From UBA10427 sp003500135 (GTDB taxonomy: Bacteria > Bacteroidota > Bacteroidia > Cytophagales > Cyclobacteriaceae): a stretch of DNA of 24,248 bases. Location of the stretch: NCBI GenBank assembly GCA_963966275.1, contig CAWZYQ010000049.1, positions 1-24,248 on the forward strand, read 5' to 3'. The notes beneath the pieces were generated by a model. It ran no database searches. It saw nothing but the letters and a program-made list of their open reading frames with translations, and was not told the DNA's origin. This document shows, piece by piece, positions 14,162 to 22,462 of this stretch; the first letter of the stretch is position 1, and every line of letters begins with the position of its first letter. Made by a program: the position numbers and the translations under genes.

Positions 14162-15898
14162 TTGAAATCCAGGCCATTTAAATCTGCAGTTTTGGAGAAA
14201 CTAACAAGACATCTTAAAGAAATAGATACCAAAAAAGTATATGAACCGATCCACTCCGGAAAAGAGGAGTGGCCTGTATTTAGAATGGCCCGTAACCGAA
14301 AGGCATTTATAGATCAGGTTACTAAGGAGACATTCGAACGAATACTTAAGATGAAGCCTACCCTCAATGGATTAATTGAGGAATTGGAGACCACGAGATA
14401 TCGCGAAAAACTAAGAATAAAGAACAATCCCTGGAAGGTTGACCCTGAAGATGAACTGGATTTTTGGTCAAATGTTAAAAAAAGACTTTTAGCCATCGAT
14501 CAGGAACAAAAAGATGTTGCTAGAAAGCAAGCGAAGGATATATTATATGATATAATAGATCGGTATTCAAATGAGATTGCCGGGAACTTTAAGTCCTCAC
14601 ATTATAAGCTTGCCAGAAAAATCGTCAAATTTGGTTTCGCCAGGTTGTTGAATGCTGCCAGAATAGGAGGCTTCAAAGCGCTTTTTAGCAATAAATACAC
14701 CCTACAGGATAAAATACAGTTAACAGGTGAGGCTGAACAGTTGCGCAAATTGGCCAAGTTGGGCACAATTGTAATGGTACCAACTCACTTTAGCAATCTT
14801 GATTCCATTACCCTGGGCTGGGCCATACATTCACTGGGATTGCCGCCGTTTATTTACGGCGCTGGCCTCAATTTGTTCAATATCGATATTTTTGCCTATT
14901 TCATGAATAGCCTTGGGGCCTACAAAGTAGATCGTCGTAAGAAAAACCTCATTTATCTGGAAACCCTAAAAACCTACTCCAGTCGTGCCATAAGGTATGG
15001 CGCTCATAGCCTTTTTTTTCCCGGAGGTACCAGGTCGAGGTCTGGTAGGATGGAAGACAGGCTGAAGTTGGGTTTGTTGAGTACAGCAATCGAAGCACAG
15101 CGAATCAACTATCAGGAAAAAGCAGAGGGCAGGCAAAATAAGATTTTTGTCTTTCCGGTAGTATTGAACTACAACTTTGTACTGGAAGCCCCTTCACTTA
15201 TAAGAGATTATTTACTTAGAAAGGGTCAGGAGCGATACTACCTTGAGCAGGATGAATTTTCCAAATCAAATAAGATCATTAGTTTTTTATTCAAATTCTT
15301 TACAAAAGGATCTAGCATTTCCTTATCAATAGGAAGAGGTATGGATCTTTTTGGCAATTATGTGGATGAAGAGGGGAGAAGTATTGATGACAATGGCCAA
15401 CATGTGAACACCAGGGATTATTTCATTTATAATGATGAAATTACGACTGATCTTCAAAGGGAAGGTGAATACACCAGAATGTTGAGTAACCGTTTGGTGA
15501 AAGAATATCACAGGATCAACAGGGTTTTTGCTTCGCATTTGGTGCCATTCGTTTTTTTCGAAATGCTGCGAAAAAGATATCGCAAACTAGACCTCTTTTC
15601 ACTGCTCAGGTTGCCACTTGATGAAGTAGAAATTGAATACAGTGAGTTCAGGGCAACTTTTGATCGAGTAAGAGACGTAGTAATAGGCCTGTTTAATGAA
15701 GGCAAGCTCGATCTTGCGAATCACATGGTGGAAGACCTCGACGAAGTGATCAATATGGGGGTAGAAAATGTGGGTATGTACCACTCCAAAAGACCTCTTA
15801 TTAAGGATAAGGAAGGTAATTTGACTTCTCAGGATCTTATTACATTGTATTATTACCGAAACCGGATGGATGGATATGACCTCGAAAAATACATTTGA
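14162..15898 (+). CDS. PlsB-like glycerol-phosphate acyltransferase
   Basis: A 578-residue membrane-associated acyltransferase of the PlsB/PlsC superfamily. Motif I is H209-F-S-N-L-D214 (HX4D catalytic pair) in MVPTHFSNLDSI; motif II is LGAYKVDRR (about 251-259); motif III is FFPGGTRSRSGR (285-296); motif IV is FVFPVVLNY. The extended RSRSGR and the long flanks point to the PlsB side rather than to short PlsC enzymes, although PlsB of E. coli is longer (about 800). Oddly, motif III has Gly where PlsB and PlsC usually carry Glu (FxEG). The start is a TTG at 14162, the first possible codon after an in-frame stop at 14135. It overlaps gpsA by 29 bp, which makes the acceptor glycerol-3-phosphate, and so supports a role in making lysophosphatidate. 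Confidence 0.85.
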   Translation: MKSRPFKSAVLEKLTRHLKEIDTKKVYEPIHSGKEEWPVFRMARNRKAFIDQVTKETFERILKMKPTLNGLIEELETTRYREKLRIKNNPWKVDPEDELDFWSNVKKRLLAIDQEQKDVARKQAKDILYDIIDRYSNEIAGNFKSSHYKLARKIVKFGFARLLNAARIGGFKALFSNKYTLQDKIQLTGEAEQLRKLAKLGTIVMVPTHFSNLDSITLGWAIHSLGLPPFIYGAGLNLFNIDIFAYFMNSLGAYKVDRRKKNLIYLETLKTYSSRAIRYGAHSLFFPGGTRSRSGRMEDRLKLGLLSTAIEAQRINYQEKAEGRQNKIFVFPVVLNYNFVLEAPSLIRDYLLRKGQERYYLEQDEFSKSNKIISFLFKFFTKGSSISLSIGRGMDLFGNYVDEEGRSIDDNGQHVNTRDYFIYNDEITTDLQREGEYTRMLSNRLVKEYHRINRVFASHLVPFVFFEMLRKRYRKLDLFSLLRLPLDEVEIEYSEFRATFDRVRDVVIGLFNEGKLDLANHMVEDLDEVINMGVENVGMYHSKRPLIKDKEGNLTSQDLITLYYYRNRMDGYDLEKYI

Positions 15899-16928
15899 AA
15901 GGCCGGTAGGCGTTGTGGGCGCCGGCAGTTTTGGTACTGCAGTAGCTAATTTGCTGGCAAAAAACAGTAAGGTTTATCTGTATGCCAGAAAACCCGAGGT
16001 ATCTGAAGAGATGATCCGGACCGGTAAGAACGCTGACCAGGTTTTAGATAAAAATGTATTTCCTACCAATGATCTGAAAAAGGTTGGAGAAGAATGCCAG
16101 GTCATCTTCCCGGTTGTGCCATCGGCAAATTTCCGCGACATGATCCGCCAACTTTCAGAATTCATAAGGCCCTATCATATTTTAATCCATGGAACCAAAG
16201 GTCTTAATGTAAAAGGAGATCGTGCCAAAGAGAATGATTTTAGAGGGATCAATGACGATGACGTCCTTACGATGTCGCAATTAATTCGCCAGGAGAGCCT
16301 TGCAGTACGGATAGGTTGCCTCGCCGGACCGAACCTTTCCCATGAACTGGCCGAGGGCCAACCTGCCGCAACCGTGGTAGCCAGTTATTTTGATGAAGTG
16401 ATTGCAGAAGGGCAGCGGCTTTTGCGAAGTGATTTGTTTCAGGTATATGGTAGCAAAGATTTGATTGGCATAGAGCTCACCGGTGTACTCAAAAATATTA
16501 TCGCAATTGCAGCAGGAGCGCTGAGAGGTATGGGATATGGCGAAAATGCACGTTCGCTTTTAATAAGTAGAGGCATGATTGAGATGGTGTATATCGGCAG
16601 GATGTTGGGCGCTAATGCTCAGGCTTTCCTTGGGCTTGCCGGAGTGGGCGATTTAGTGGCGACGTGTTCCAGTAATTACAGCCGGAACTTCACAGTGGGA
16701 CTAAGGCTTGCCAATGGTGAAAAACTGGAAGATATCGAAGCCACAATGGATGAAATAGCAGAGGGTATAAATACGATCAGGATTGTGAAAAACCTGATGG
16801 AAACCAAAAAGTTAAGAGCGCCTATCACAGAAACACTTTACAAGGTGATCAACAATCAAATGACCATGGATGAAGCTTTAAAGCTACTTATGAAAACACC
16901 TTTTAGCATTGATGTTGAATTTATCTGA
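15870..16928 (+). CDS. gpsA: NAD(P)H-dependent glycerol-3-phosphate dehydrogenase
   Basis: A 352-residue cytoplasmic enzyme that reduces dihydroxyacetone phosphate to sn-glycerol-3-phosphate, the backbone for phospholipids. The N-terminal Rossmann fold has GVVGAGSFGTAVANLLAKN (dinucleotide loop GAGSFG, residues 17-22), then FPVVPSANFRDMI and HGTKGL. The middle has the family stretch GPNLSHELAEGQPAATVVAS and the catalytic lysine in ELTGVLKNIIAIAAGALRGMGYGENARSLLISRG. The C-terminus GLAGVGDLVATCSSNYSRNFTVGL is also typical. It begins inside the preceding acyltransferase gene (ATG 15870, or ATG 15876 two codons on), so the two are coupled. It ends 11 bp from the convergent Nudix gene. Confidence 0.95.
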   Translation: MDMTSKNTFERPVGVVGAGSFGTAVANLLAKNSKVYLYARKPEVSEEMIRTGKNADQVLDKNVFPTNDLKKVGEECQVIFPVVPSANFRDMIRQLSEFIRPYHILIHGTKGLNVKGDRAKENDFRGINDDDVLTMSQLIRQESLAVRIGCLAGPNLSHELAEGQPAATVVASYFDEVIAEGQRLLRSDLFQVYGSKDLIGIELTGVLKNIIAIAAGALRGMGYGENARSLLISRGMIEMVYIGRMLGANAQAFLGLAGVGDLVATCSSNYSRNFTVGLRLANGEKLEDIEATMDEIAEGINTIRIVKNLMETKKLRAPITETLYKVINNQMTMDEALKLLMKTPFSIDVEFI

Positions 16929-16939
16929 TGATACATTAA

Positions 16940-17494
16940 TCATCGAATTTCGAATATTTTGCCAACTTTCAGTAATCCCCCGATACTAATCGAGTCAGTA
17001 ATTTGGTTTTCCATTACCATTTTAAGGGCATCGCAAAGAGGGATCTTCATAATTTTCAACACTTCGGTATCGTCAAATTCAGTCTCACCTTCCTTAAGTT
17101 CTGTGGCAAGGAAAATAAAACCTTCTTCATCAGTTACTGAGTTGCTGGTATGAATGCGCATAATATTTTGCCACTTTTGGGCAGTAAGGCCTGTTTCTTC
17201 TTTTAGTTCCCTTTTGGCAGAATCCAGAATGTCGTGGGATAAAGGCCCGCCACCCATCGGGATCTCCCAGGAATATTCGTCCAATGTATATCGATACTGA
17301 CCCACCAGCCAGGTGTTGTGTGCCTCATCAACCGGAACGATTCCAATCGCTTTATTTTTAAAAAGTACCTTGCCATAAATACCTTCCAAACCATTGGGTT
17401 TAATTACTTTATCTTCTACCACTGTTATCCAGGGGTTTTCATAAATATGTTTTTCACTGATTTTTTTAAAAGGGTTTTTTTCAGAATGGTCCAT
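16940..17494 (-). CDS. Nudix hydrolase (ADP-ribose pyrophosphatase-like)
   Basis: A 184-residue Nudix hydrolase, expected to split nucleoside diphosphate-linked compounds such as ADP-ribose. The N-terminus (YENPWITVVEDKVIKPNG) and IGIVPVDEAHNTWLVGQYRYTLDEYSWEIPMGG resemble the ADP-ribose/GDP-mannose pyrophosphatase group. The Nudix box starts at G81 and keeps the metal-binding core RELKEETGL (R95, E96, E99, E100), but the first box Glu, eight positions before the Arg, is His (H87), with Asp next to it. ATG 17494 is the natural start. It is divergent from rnhB and convergent with gpsA (11-bp gap). The substrate is uncertain. Confidence 0.9.
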   Translation of the reverse strand: MDHSEKNPFKKISEKHIYENPWITVVEDKVIKPNGLEGIYGKVLFKNKAIGIVPVDEAHNTWLVGQYRYTLDEYSWEIPMGGGPLSHDILDSAKRELKEETGLTAQKWQNIMRIHTSNSVTDEEGFIFLATELKEGETEFDDTEVLKIMKIPLCDALKMVMENQITDSISIGGLLKVGKIFEIR

Positions 17495-17545
17495 GAAATT
17501 ATTGGGTCTGTTTGAATGAGCTGTGAAAATATCATATTTTTCGGC

Positions 17546-18142
17546 ATGCTAAAAAATTATTATAAGGCAAATGTATATGAAGCAGGTTGTGATGAAGTAG
17601 GAAGGGGTTGCCTGGCGGGGCCTGTAGTTGCAGCGGCTGTAATATTGGATGAGAAGAATACAATAAAAGGCCTTAACGATTCTAAAAAGTTAAGTTTAAA
17701 AACCCGGTTGGCGCTGGCTGAAGAAATAAAACAAAATGCCATTTGTTATGCCGTTGCTGAAGTAAGCAACGATGATGTGGATAAGATAAATGTATTAAAT
17801 GCTTCATTTTTAGCAATGCACCGTGCACTGGAGAAGCTATCACAGCAACCAGAGTTCATACTGGTAGATGGAAATCGATTTAAGCCCTATAAAAACATTG
17901 AATATGAATGCGTTATTAAGGGTGATGGGAAATACGCCAGCATAGCAGCCGCTTCAATTCTTGCTAAAACCTACAGGGATCAATTAATGATAGGTTTGGC
18001 AAAAGAATATCCGGGTTATTACTGGGAAAATAATGTAGGCTACCCTACCAAAGCTCATCGCCAGGCTATTAGGGAATTGGGCGTTACACCACTCCATCGT
18101 AAGTCTTTTCAGCTATTGCCCAGACAAATCGAGTTGTTTTAA
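17546..18142 (+). CDS. rnhB: Ribonuclease HII
   Basis: A 198-residue cytoplasmic nuclease that cuts the RNA strand of RNA-DNA hybrids and removes misincorporated ribonucleotides. The catalytic set is complete: D16 and E17 in EAGCDEVGRGCLAGPVV, D108 in FILVDGNRF and D127 in VIKGDGKYASIAAASILAK. The conserved C-terminal YPTKAHRQAIRELGVTPLHRKSF is also present. I use ATG 17546 (MLKNYYKANVYEAGCDE), which gives the usual N-terminus; an ATG at 17516 would add ten residues. It is followed after 30 bp by two small genes on the same strand and is divergent from the Nudix gene. Confidence 0.95.
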   Translation: MLKNYYKANVYEAGCDEVGRGCLAGPVVAAAVILDEKNTIKGLNDSKKLSLKTRLALAEEIKQNAICYAVAEVSNDDVDKINVLNASFLAMHRALEKLSQQPEFILVDGNRFKPYKNIEYECVIKGDGKYASIAAASILAKTYRDQLMIGLAKEYPGYYWENNVGYPTKAHRQAIRELGVTPLHRKSFQLLPRQIELF

Positions 18143-18172
18143 ACTAATTTTTTCTCAGCATGTTCTATCAAT

Positions 18173-18736
18173 ATGAAAAATTGGATTCAGCAATTATTTA
18201 ATAAAAAGCAACCGGTCAAAGTCAATGAGGTCTTAAAACGATCTTCTCAGTATCAGGATAAGTACGATAAATGGGCAAATGACTTTATTCACCAATCAAA
18301 ATGGAGAGATTATTATATTGCTATCAAAAATGGTGTAGAGCAACCTTCCAATTCAGGTAATGTTCTATATTCGACCTACAATGGGAGTCATGCTTTGGCG
18401 CTTTTTGACCCCCATAAAGAAAGCGCTGAATACTGGAAATACCGACTGGACTGGCTAAAAAGGCAGGCACAGTCTATAGGTTACCGAATTCAAAATGAAA
18501 ATCGTTACATAGAGGAAGTCAATAATGAAGTCGTGACACGCGAAATGTATTATTTGAAACCTCCAATTGCATTTGAGCCTCCTATTGACCAGCTATGGGG
18601 CAACTTACGTCTGGAATTGAAAGTAAAAGGACTTGAAGTAGATTATTTAAAAATCCAAACTACTTTTTACACGGACTACAATTACAAAAAACCCGGTGAA
18701 TTTACAGAATTGATTGATCGATTGTTTGAAAACTGA
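18173..18736 (+). CDS. Hypothetical cytoplasmic protein between rnhB and an ATL gene
   Basis: A 187-residue protein I do not recognise. It has no signal peptide and no membrane helix. It begins with an amphipathic basic helix (MKNWIQQLFNKKQPVK), is rich in Tyr, Trp, Lys and Asn, and has an aromatic stretch (NDFIHQSKWRDYYIAIKNG) and a beta-rich second half (WGNLRLELKVKGLEVDYLKIQTTFYTDYNYKK). The stop codon shares one base with the start of the alkyltransferase-like gene (TGATG), so the two are coupled, and rnhB lies 30 bp upstream. Context (two nucleic-acid maintenance genes) hints at a related role but there is no motif to support one. Confidence 0.72.
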   Translation: MKNWIQQLFNKKQPVKVNEVLKRSSQYQDKYDKWANDFIHQSKWRDYYIAIKNGVEQPSNSGNVLYSTYNGSHALALFDPHKESAEYWKYRLDWLKRQAQSIGYRIQNENRYIEEVNNEVVTREMYYLKPPIAFEPPIDQLWGNLRLELKVKGLEVDYLKIQTTFYTDYNYKKPGEFTELIDRLFEN

Positions 18737-19065
18737 TGGCGAAAGAGGACCATTTTGAAGATATACAAGATGTGGTAAGATTAGTGCCCAAAGGAATGGT
18801 GACAACATATGGGGCAATAGCTGAATACCTGGGGCTCAAAGGCGGTGCAAGAATGGTAGGTTGGGCAATGAACGCGGCGATTGGAAAAGATGTTCCGGCA
18901 CATAGGGTAGTCAACCGGCAGGGGTTGCTTACCGGAAAGATGCATTTCTCTCATCCCGATCAAATGGAGCTATTGTTAAAAAGTGAAGGCATTGAAATAA
19001 AAAATGATCAGGTAGTTAACTTTCATAATAAATTGTGGAAGCCAATTGAACATTTAGCAATCTAA
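18736..19065 (+). CDS. Alkyltransferase-like (ATL) protein, MGMT family
   Basis: A 109-residue protein equal to the C-terminal DNA-binding domain of O6-alkylguanine-DNA alkyltransferase. The helix-turn-helix part has VPKGMVTTYGAIAEYLGL, the Arg finger region has GGARMVGWAMNAA, and the active-site loop reads VPAHRVVN. In true MGMT this is PCHRV with the alkyl-accepting Cys; here it is Ala, so methyl transfer is impossible and the protein belongs with the ATL group, which bind alkylated guanine and direct it to nucleotide excision repair. The usual ATL residue there is Trp. The length is normal for ATL. It is coupled to the preceding unknown gene by TGATG. Confidence 0.92.
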   Translation: MAKEDHFEDIQDVVRLVPKGMVTTYGAIAEYLGLKGGARMVGWAMNAAIGKDVPAHRVVNRQGLLTGKMHFSHPDQMELLLKSEGIEIKNDQVVNFHNKLWKPIEHLAI

Positions 19066-19112
19066 AACGCCTACAAAGATTACCTGCCTGCTTCGTCTTT
19101 CAACATTTTTTT

Positions 19113-19120
19113 TAGCTTTG
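19113..19120 (+). promoter_or_regulatory. Putative -7 promoter box TAGCTTTG of the yfhO operon
   Basis: TAGCTTTG is an exact match to TAnnTTTG, placed 19 bp before the ATG at 19140, giving a leader of about ten bases. The -33 element is weak (TTCG near 19092). It suggests that the YfhO-glycosyltransferase genes form their own transcript. Confidence 0.5.
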
Positions 19121-19139
19121 CCTTTAAATTACGAAAGCT

Positions 19140-21563
19140 ATGGATTTTAATACCATTAAAGATAAGGCATTGCCCCATGTCATTGCCATAATTGTTTTTC
19201 TACTTCTTACTATCATTTTTTACTCACCATTGATTTTCGAAGGGAAAATCTTAAATCAGAATGATATTAATCAGGGTGTAGCCGCTGGATATGAAGTAAA
19301 ATCCTTCAGGGCGGAAACAGGTGATGAGGCTCTTTGGACTAATAGCATGTTTGGCGGAATGCCATCTTATCTGATTAGTGTGTATTGGAGCGGATCGGAA
19401 GTATTAAGAATTATGGAGCGGGTTATTTCTTTTGGTCTTCCCAGTTCGGCGAGGGAAACATTCATTTCCTTATTGTCTTTTTACGTACTTTTATTGGTAT
19501 TTGGCGTTCGCAGTAAATTAGCCATAGCAGGAGCCATAGCTTTTGGGTTTAGTAGTTTTTTTATAGTCTCCGTTGAGGCAGGGCATTTATGGAAAGTGAG
19601 GGCTATTGCCTATGCGCCATTTATAATAGCGGGTGTTCATCTTTTGTTCACAAAAAGATATTGGTGGGGGCTAACGCTCACTGCTTTGGCCGTGGCTTTG
19701 GAAATAAATAGCAATCACCTGCAAATTTCTTATTACTACTTTCTTCTTTTGATCATTTATGGTTTGATTCAGCTGGTATATGCCATTAAAATCAAGGAAT
19801 TTGCGCCCTTATTGAAGGCATCAGGCTTGTTGGTGATTGCATTGGTAATCGCAATAGGCGCCAATTTGGGTAAAATATGGTCCACATATGAATATGGTAA
19901 ATATTCAATAAGAGGAAAAGCGGAGCTTTCTTCCAACACGCAAAGTTCCGGCGGATTAGATCGTGACTATGCCTTTGCCTGGAGTAGTGGTAAGTTTGAA
20001 AGTCTCACTTTAATCATCCCTAATTTGTATGGAGGTGCCTCAGGTCAATATTTGGGTGATGACAGCGCCCTTGAAGAGGCTATGAGACGTAACAATGTAC
20101 CTCCTCAGCAAATCAATCAATATGAACGTTCTCTCCTGGGTTACTGGGGTGCACAACCTTTTACAAGTGGCCCGGTGTATGTCAGTGCTATTATGGTGTT
20201 GTTATTTATTATAGCCCTGTTTTATGTGGAACCCAAATACAAATGGTGGCTCATATCGGCTACGATATTATCTCTATTTCTTTCGTGGGGCAAGAACTTC
20301 GAAGCGTTTAATTATTTTTTATTCGACTATCTGCCGGGTTACAATAAATTCAGGGCAGTTTCAATGTCAATAGTGATTGCCTTAACTGCAATTCCTTTAA
20401 TGGGTATGATTGGGTTGCAGAAATTGTTGGATGAACAATGGAATGAAAAAACGAGGAAAACCCTTCTCATTGCCGGAGGTATTACGCTTGGAATTATTGT
20501 CTTGATTGCTTTATTCATTTCCGTACCTGGTGTTGATAGTGACCAGGCTCCTACCTGGCTGGTCCAGGCGGTAAAAGAGAGCAGAAAGGATATTGTTCAG
20601 TCAGATGCCTTTCGGTCGTTCTTTTTCGTTTTAATGGCATTGGGAGCAATCTTCTTATTGAAAGCCAAAAAGATCAACTATACAGTTTTTTCAATTTTGC
20701 TTATTTTATTTATCACATTAGATCTGGTTTGGTTGGACAGAAGGTATGTGAATAGCGAAAATTTCGTATCCGAACGCAAAAGTGATTTCTTTGAAAAAAC
20801 GCCTGCTGATGAATTGATTTTACAAGATGAAGCAGAATCATTTAGGGTTTTAAATCTACAAAATCCATTCAATGAAGCACGCACTTCCGTTTTTCATCAG
20901 TCAATAGGAGGGTATCATGGAGCCAAAATGAGACGATATCAGGATTTGATCAACGGATATCTGGAGAAGGAAATTAGACAGATCATTGATGACAGAGGGT
21001 TGAATGAAGGTAATACGGAAATAATAAGCATGTTGAATGCAAAATATGTGTTAGCCGGACTAACTAAAGAGCGTGTGATTCAAAACCCATATACGAATGG
21101 CAATGCCTGGTTCGTTTCCAAAATTCATGAAGCAAAAAACCCGGATGAAGAATTTGAGATGCTCGGTAAAATAGACCTGGATGATGAGGCAGTAATGGAT
21201 ATTGAAAAATTTAATTATTCGCCATTTGACTATGATTCAAGTGCAACGATAACCTTAACATCCTATGAGCCCAATGAGCTAAAATATCGAAGTACCAGCG
21301 AGGCAGATGGTTATGCGGTATTTTCAGAGATATACTATCCTAATGGCTGGCAGGCAAAAATAGATGGCAAAGTAGCCGAAATAGATCGAGTAAATTATGT
21401 GCTTAGAGGGCTTAACATACCAAAAGGCGACCATGAAATAGTTTTCGAATTCAAACCCAAAGTATATGCAGTTGGGAATGGGGTGATGTGGGGAGGAAAT
21501 ATTATTATATTGGTTCTCTTGCTACTGGGTTTATTTAAAGAGGTAAGAAGATCTAAAAAGTGA
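19140..21563 (+). CDS. YfhO-family polytopic membrane protein (GT-C-like)
   Basis: An 807-residue membrane protein with roughly a dozen helices from residue 10 onward, a soluble extracytoplasmic part in the last third (about 540-770) and a final helix (about 778-800). Family marks are the first-loop stretch EGKILNQNDINQGVAAGYEVKSFRAETG...ALWTNSMFGGMPSYLIS, typical of YfhO, and LPGYNKFRAVSMSIVIALTAIPLMGM. In Gram-positives YfhO is thought to transfer sugars from a lipid carrier outside the cell; Bacteroidota members are usually annotated only by family. The stop shares a base with the next glycosyltransferase start (TGATG), which supports a role in glycan assembly. The acceptor is unknown. Confidence 0.9.
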   Translation: MDFNTIKDKALPHVIAIIVFLLLTIIFYSPLIFEGKILNQNDINQGVAAGYEVKSFRAETGDEALWTNSMFGGMPSYLISVYWSGSEVLRIMERVISFGLPSSARETFISLLSFYVLLLVFGVRSKLAIAGAIAFGFSSFFIVSVEAGHLWKVRAIAYAPFIIAGVHLLFTKRYWWGLTLTALAVALEINSNHLQISYYYFLLLIIYGLIQLVYAIKIKEFAPLLKASGLLVIALVIAIGANLGKIWSTYEYGKYSIRGKAELSSNTQSSGGLDRDYAFAWSSGKFESLTLIIPNLYGGASGQYLGDDSALEEAMRRNNVPPQQINQYERSLLGYWGAQPFTSGPVYVSAIMVLLFIIALFYVEPKYKWWLISATILSLFLSWGKNFEAFNYFLFDYLPGYNKFRAVSMSIVIALTAIPLMGMIGLQKLLDEQWNEKTRKTLLIAGGITLGIIVLIALFISVPGVDSDQAPTWLVQAVKESRKDIVQSDAFRSFFFVLMALGAIFLLKAKKINYTVFSILLILFITLDLVWLDRRYVNSENFVSERKSDFFEKTPADELILQDEAESFRVLNLQNPFNEARTSVFHQSIGGYHGAKMRRYQDLINGYLEKEIRQIIDDRGLNEGNTEIISMLNAKYVLAGLTKERVIQNPYTNGNAWFVSKIHEAKNPDEEFEMLGKIDLDDEAVMDIEKFNYSPFDYDSSATITLTSYEPNELKYRSTSEADGYAVFSEIYYPNGWQAKIDGKVAEIDRVNYVLRGLNIPKGDHEIVFEFKPKVYAVGNGVMWGGNIIILVLLLLGLFKEVRRSKK

Positions 21564-22462
21564 TGGTTTCAGTTGTGGTTTGCACTTATAACAGAGATAA
21601 ATATATAGGTAAATGTTTAGATCATTTACATAATCAAAGTGCATCAAGAGATGATTATGAAGTAATCATCGTTGACAATAATAGTACGGATGATACTGAA
21701 AAAATTTGTCATGAAAAGATAACTGAATACAGTAATACTCATTTCAAATACCATAAAGAGTTAAATCAAGGTCATTCCTATTCCAGAAATCGTGGGATTA
21801 GAGAATCAAAAGGTGAAATCATTTCATTTATTGATGACGACGCTTTTGTAGATAAAGATTTTGTCAAGAACATCATTTTATTCTTTGAACACAATGCTTC
21901 AGTAGTTTCTTATGGTGGTAAAATTGAGCCAGTTTATGAAAATAAGAAACCGAAATGGATGTCGCAGTATCTATTGCCTTTGGTTGCGGCATTGGATATG
22001 GGAGATAAGGAATTGAAATTCAAAGGCAGAAAATTTCCAATAGGCGCTAATATGGGTTTTAGGAAGGAAGTTTTTAGTGAATTTGGATATTTTGATGTAA
22101 AACTTGGCAGAATAGGTACAGCTTTAGCGGGTGGTGATGAAAAAGAGATTTTTTTGCGATTAAAGACGAGTAATCAATCAATTTTTTATGTTCCTTCTAT
22201 ACGTGTAAGTCATATAATTCCTGAGAAAAGATTATCTAAGAAATACATTAAGGGTTTAGCCAGAGGTGTAGGTGAAAGTGAAAGCATAAGGTTGAGCGAT
22301 AAAGGCTTTAAAGAAAAATTTGATAAGGTAATGGAGGAGTCTTTCAAAGTAGGGGCTACATTTGTTTTGTTTCTTTTCTATTTTCTGACCTTACAATTTA
22401 GTAAAGGTATTATGTTATTGAGGTTTAGGTTTTGGGTGATAAGCAGGTTAAAGATTTTATAA
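21563..22462 (+). CDS. Glycosyltransferase family 2
   Basis: A 299-residue GT-A fold glycosyltransferase. The N-terminal nucleotide-sugar site is VSVVVCTYNRDKYIGKCL...EVIIVDNNSTDDT, the metal-binding DXD-like motif is ISFIDDDAFVD, and the acceptor-side region has IGANMGFRKEVF and LAGGDEKEIFLRL, the likely catalytic acidic pair. A hydrophobic stretch near the C-terminus (VLFLFYFLTLQFSKGIMLL) probably binds the membrane. I start at ATG 21563, which overlaps the YfhO stop; a GTG three bases earlier is possible. From here on the sequence becomes markedly more AT-rich. Its stop overlaps the next gene (TAATG). Donor and acceptor sugars are unknown. Confidence 0.92.
   Translation: MVSVVVCTYNRDKYIGKCLDHLHNQSASRDDYEVIIVDNNSTDDTEKICHEKITEYSNTHFKYHKELNQGHSYSRNRGIRESKGEIISFIDDDAFVDKDFVKNIILFFEHNASVVSYGGKIEPVYENKKPKWMSQYLLPLVAALDMGDKELKFKGRKFPIGANMGFRKEVFSEFGYFDVKLGRIGTALAGGDEKEIFLRLKTSNQSIFYVPSIRVSHIIPEKRLSKKYIKGLARGVGESESIRLSDKGFKEKFDKVMEESFKVGATFVLFLFYFLTLQFSKGIMLLRFRFWVISRLKIL

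Noticed and set aside
17511..17542. TTTG-N20-TATTTTTC as an rnhB promoter
   Set aside because: Good spacing but the -7 box is imperfect and transcription would start at or after the preferred ATG 17546.
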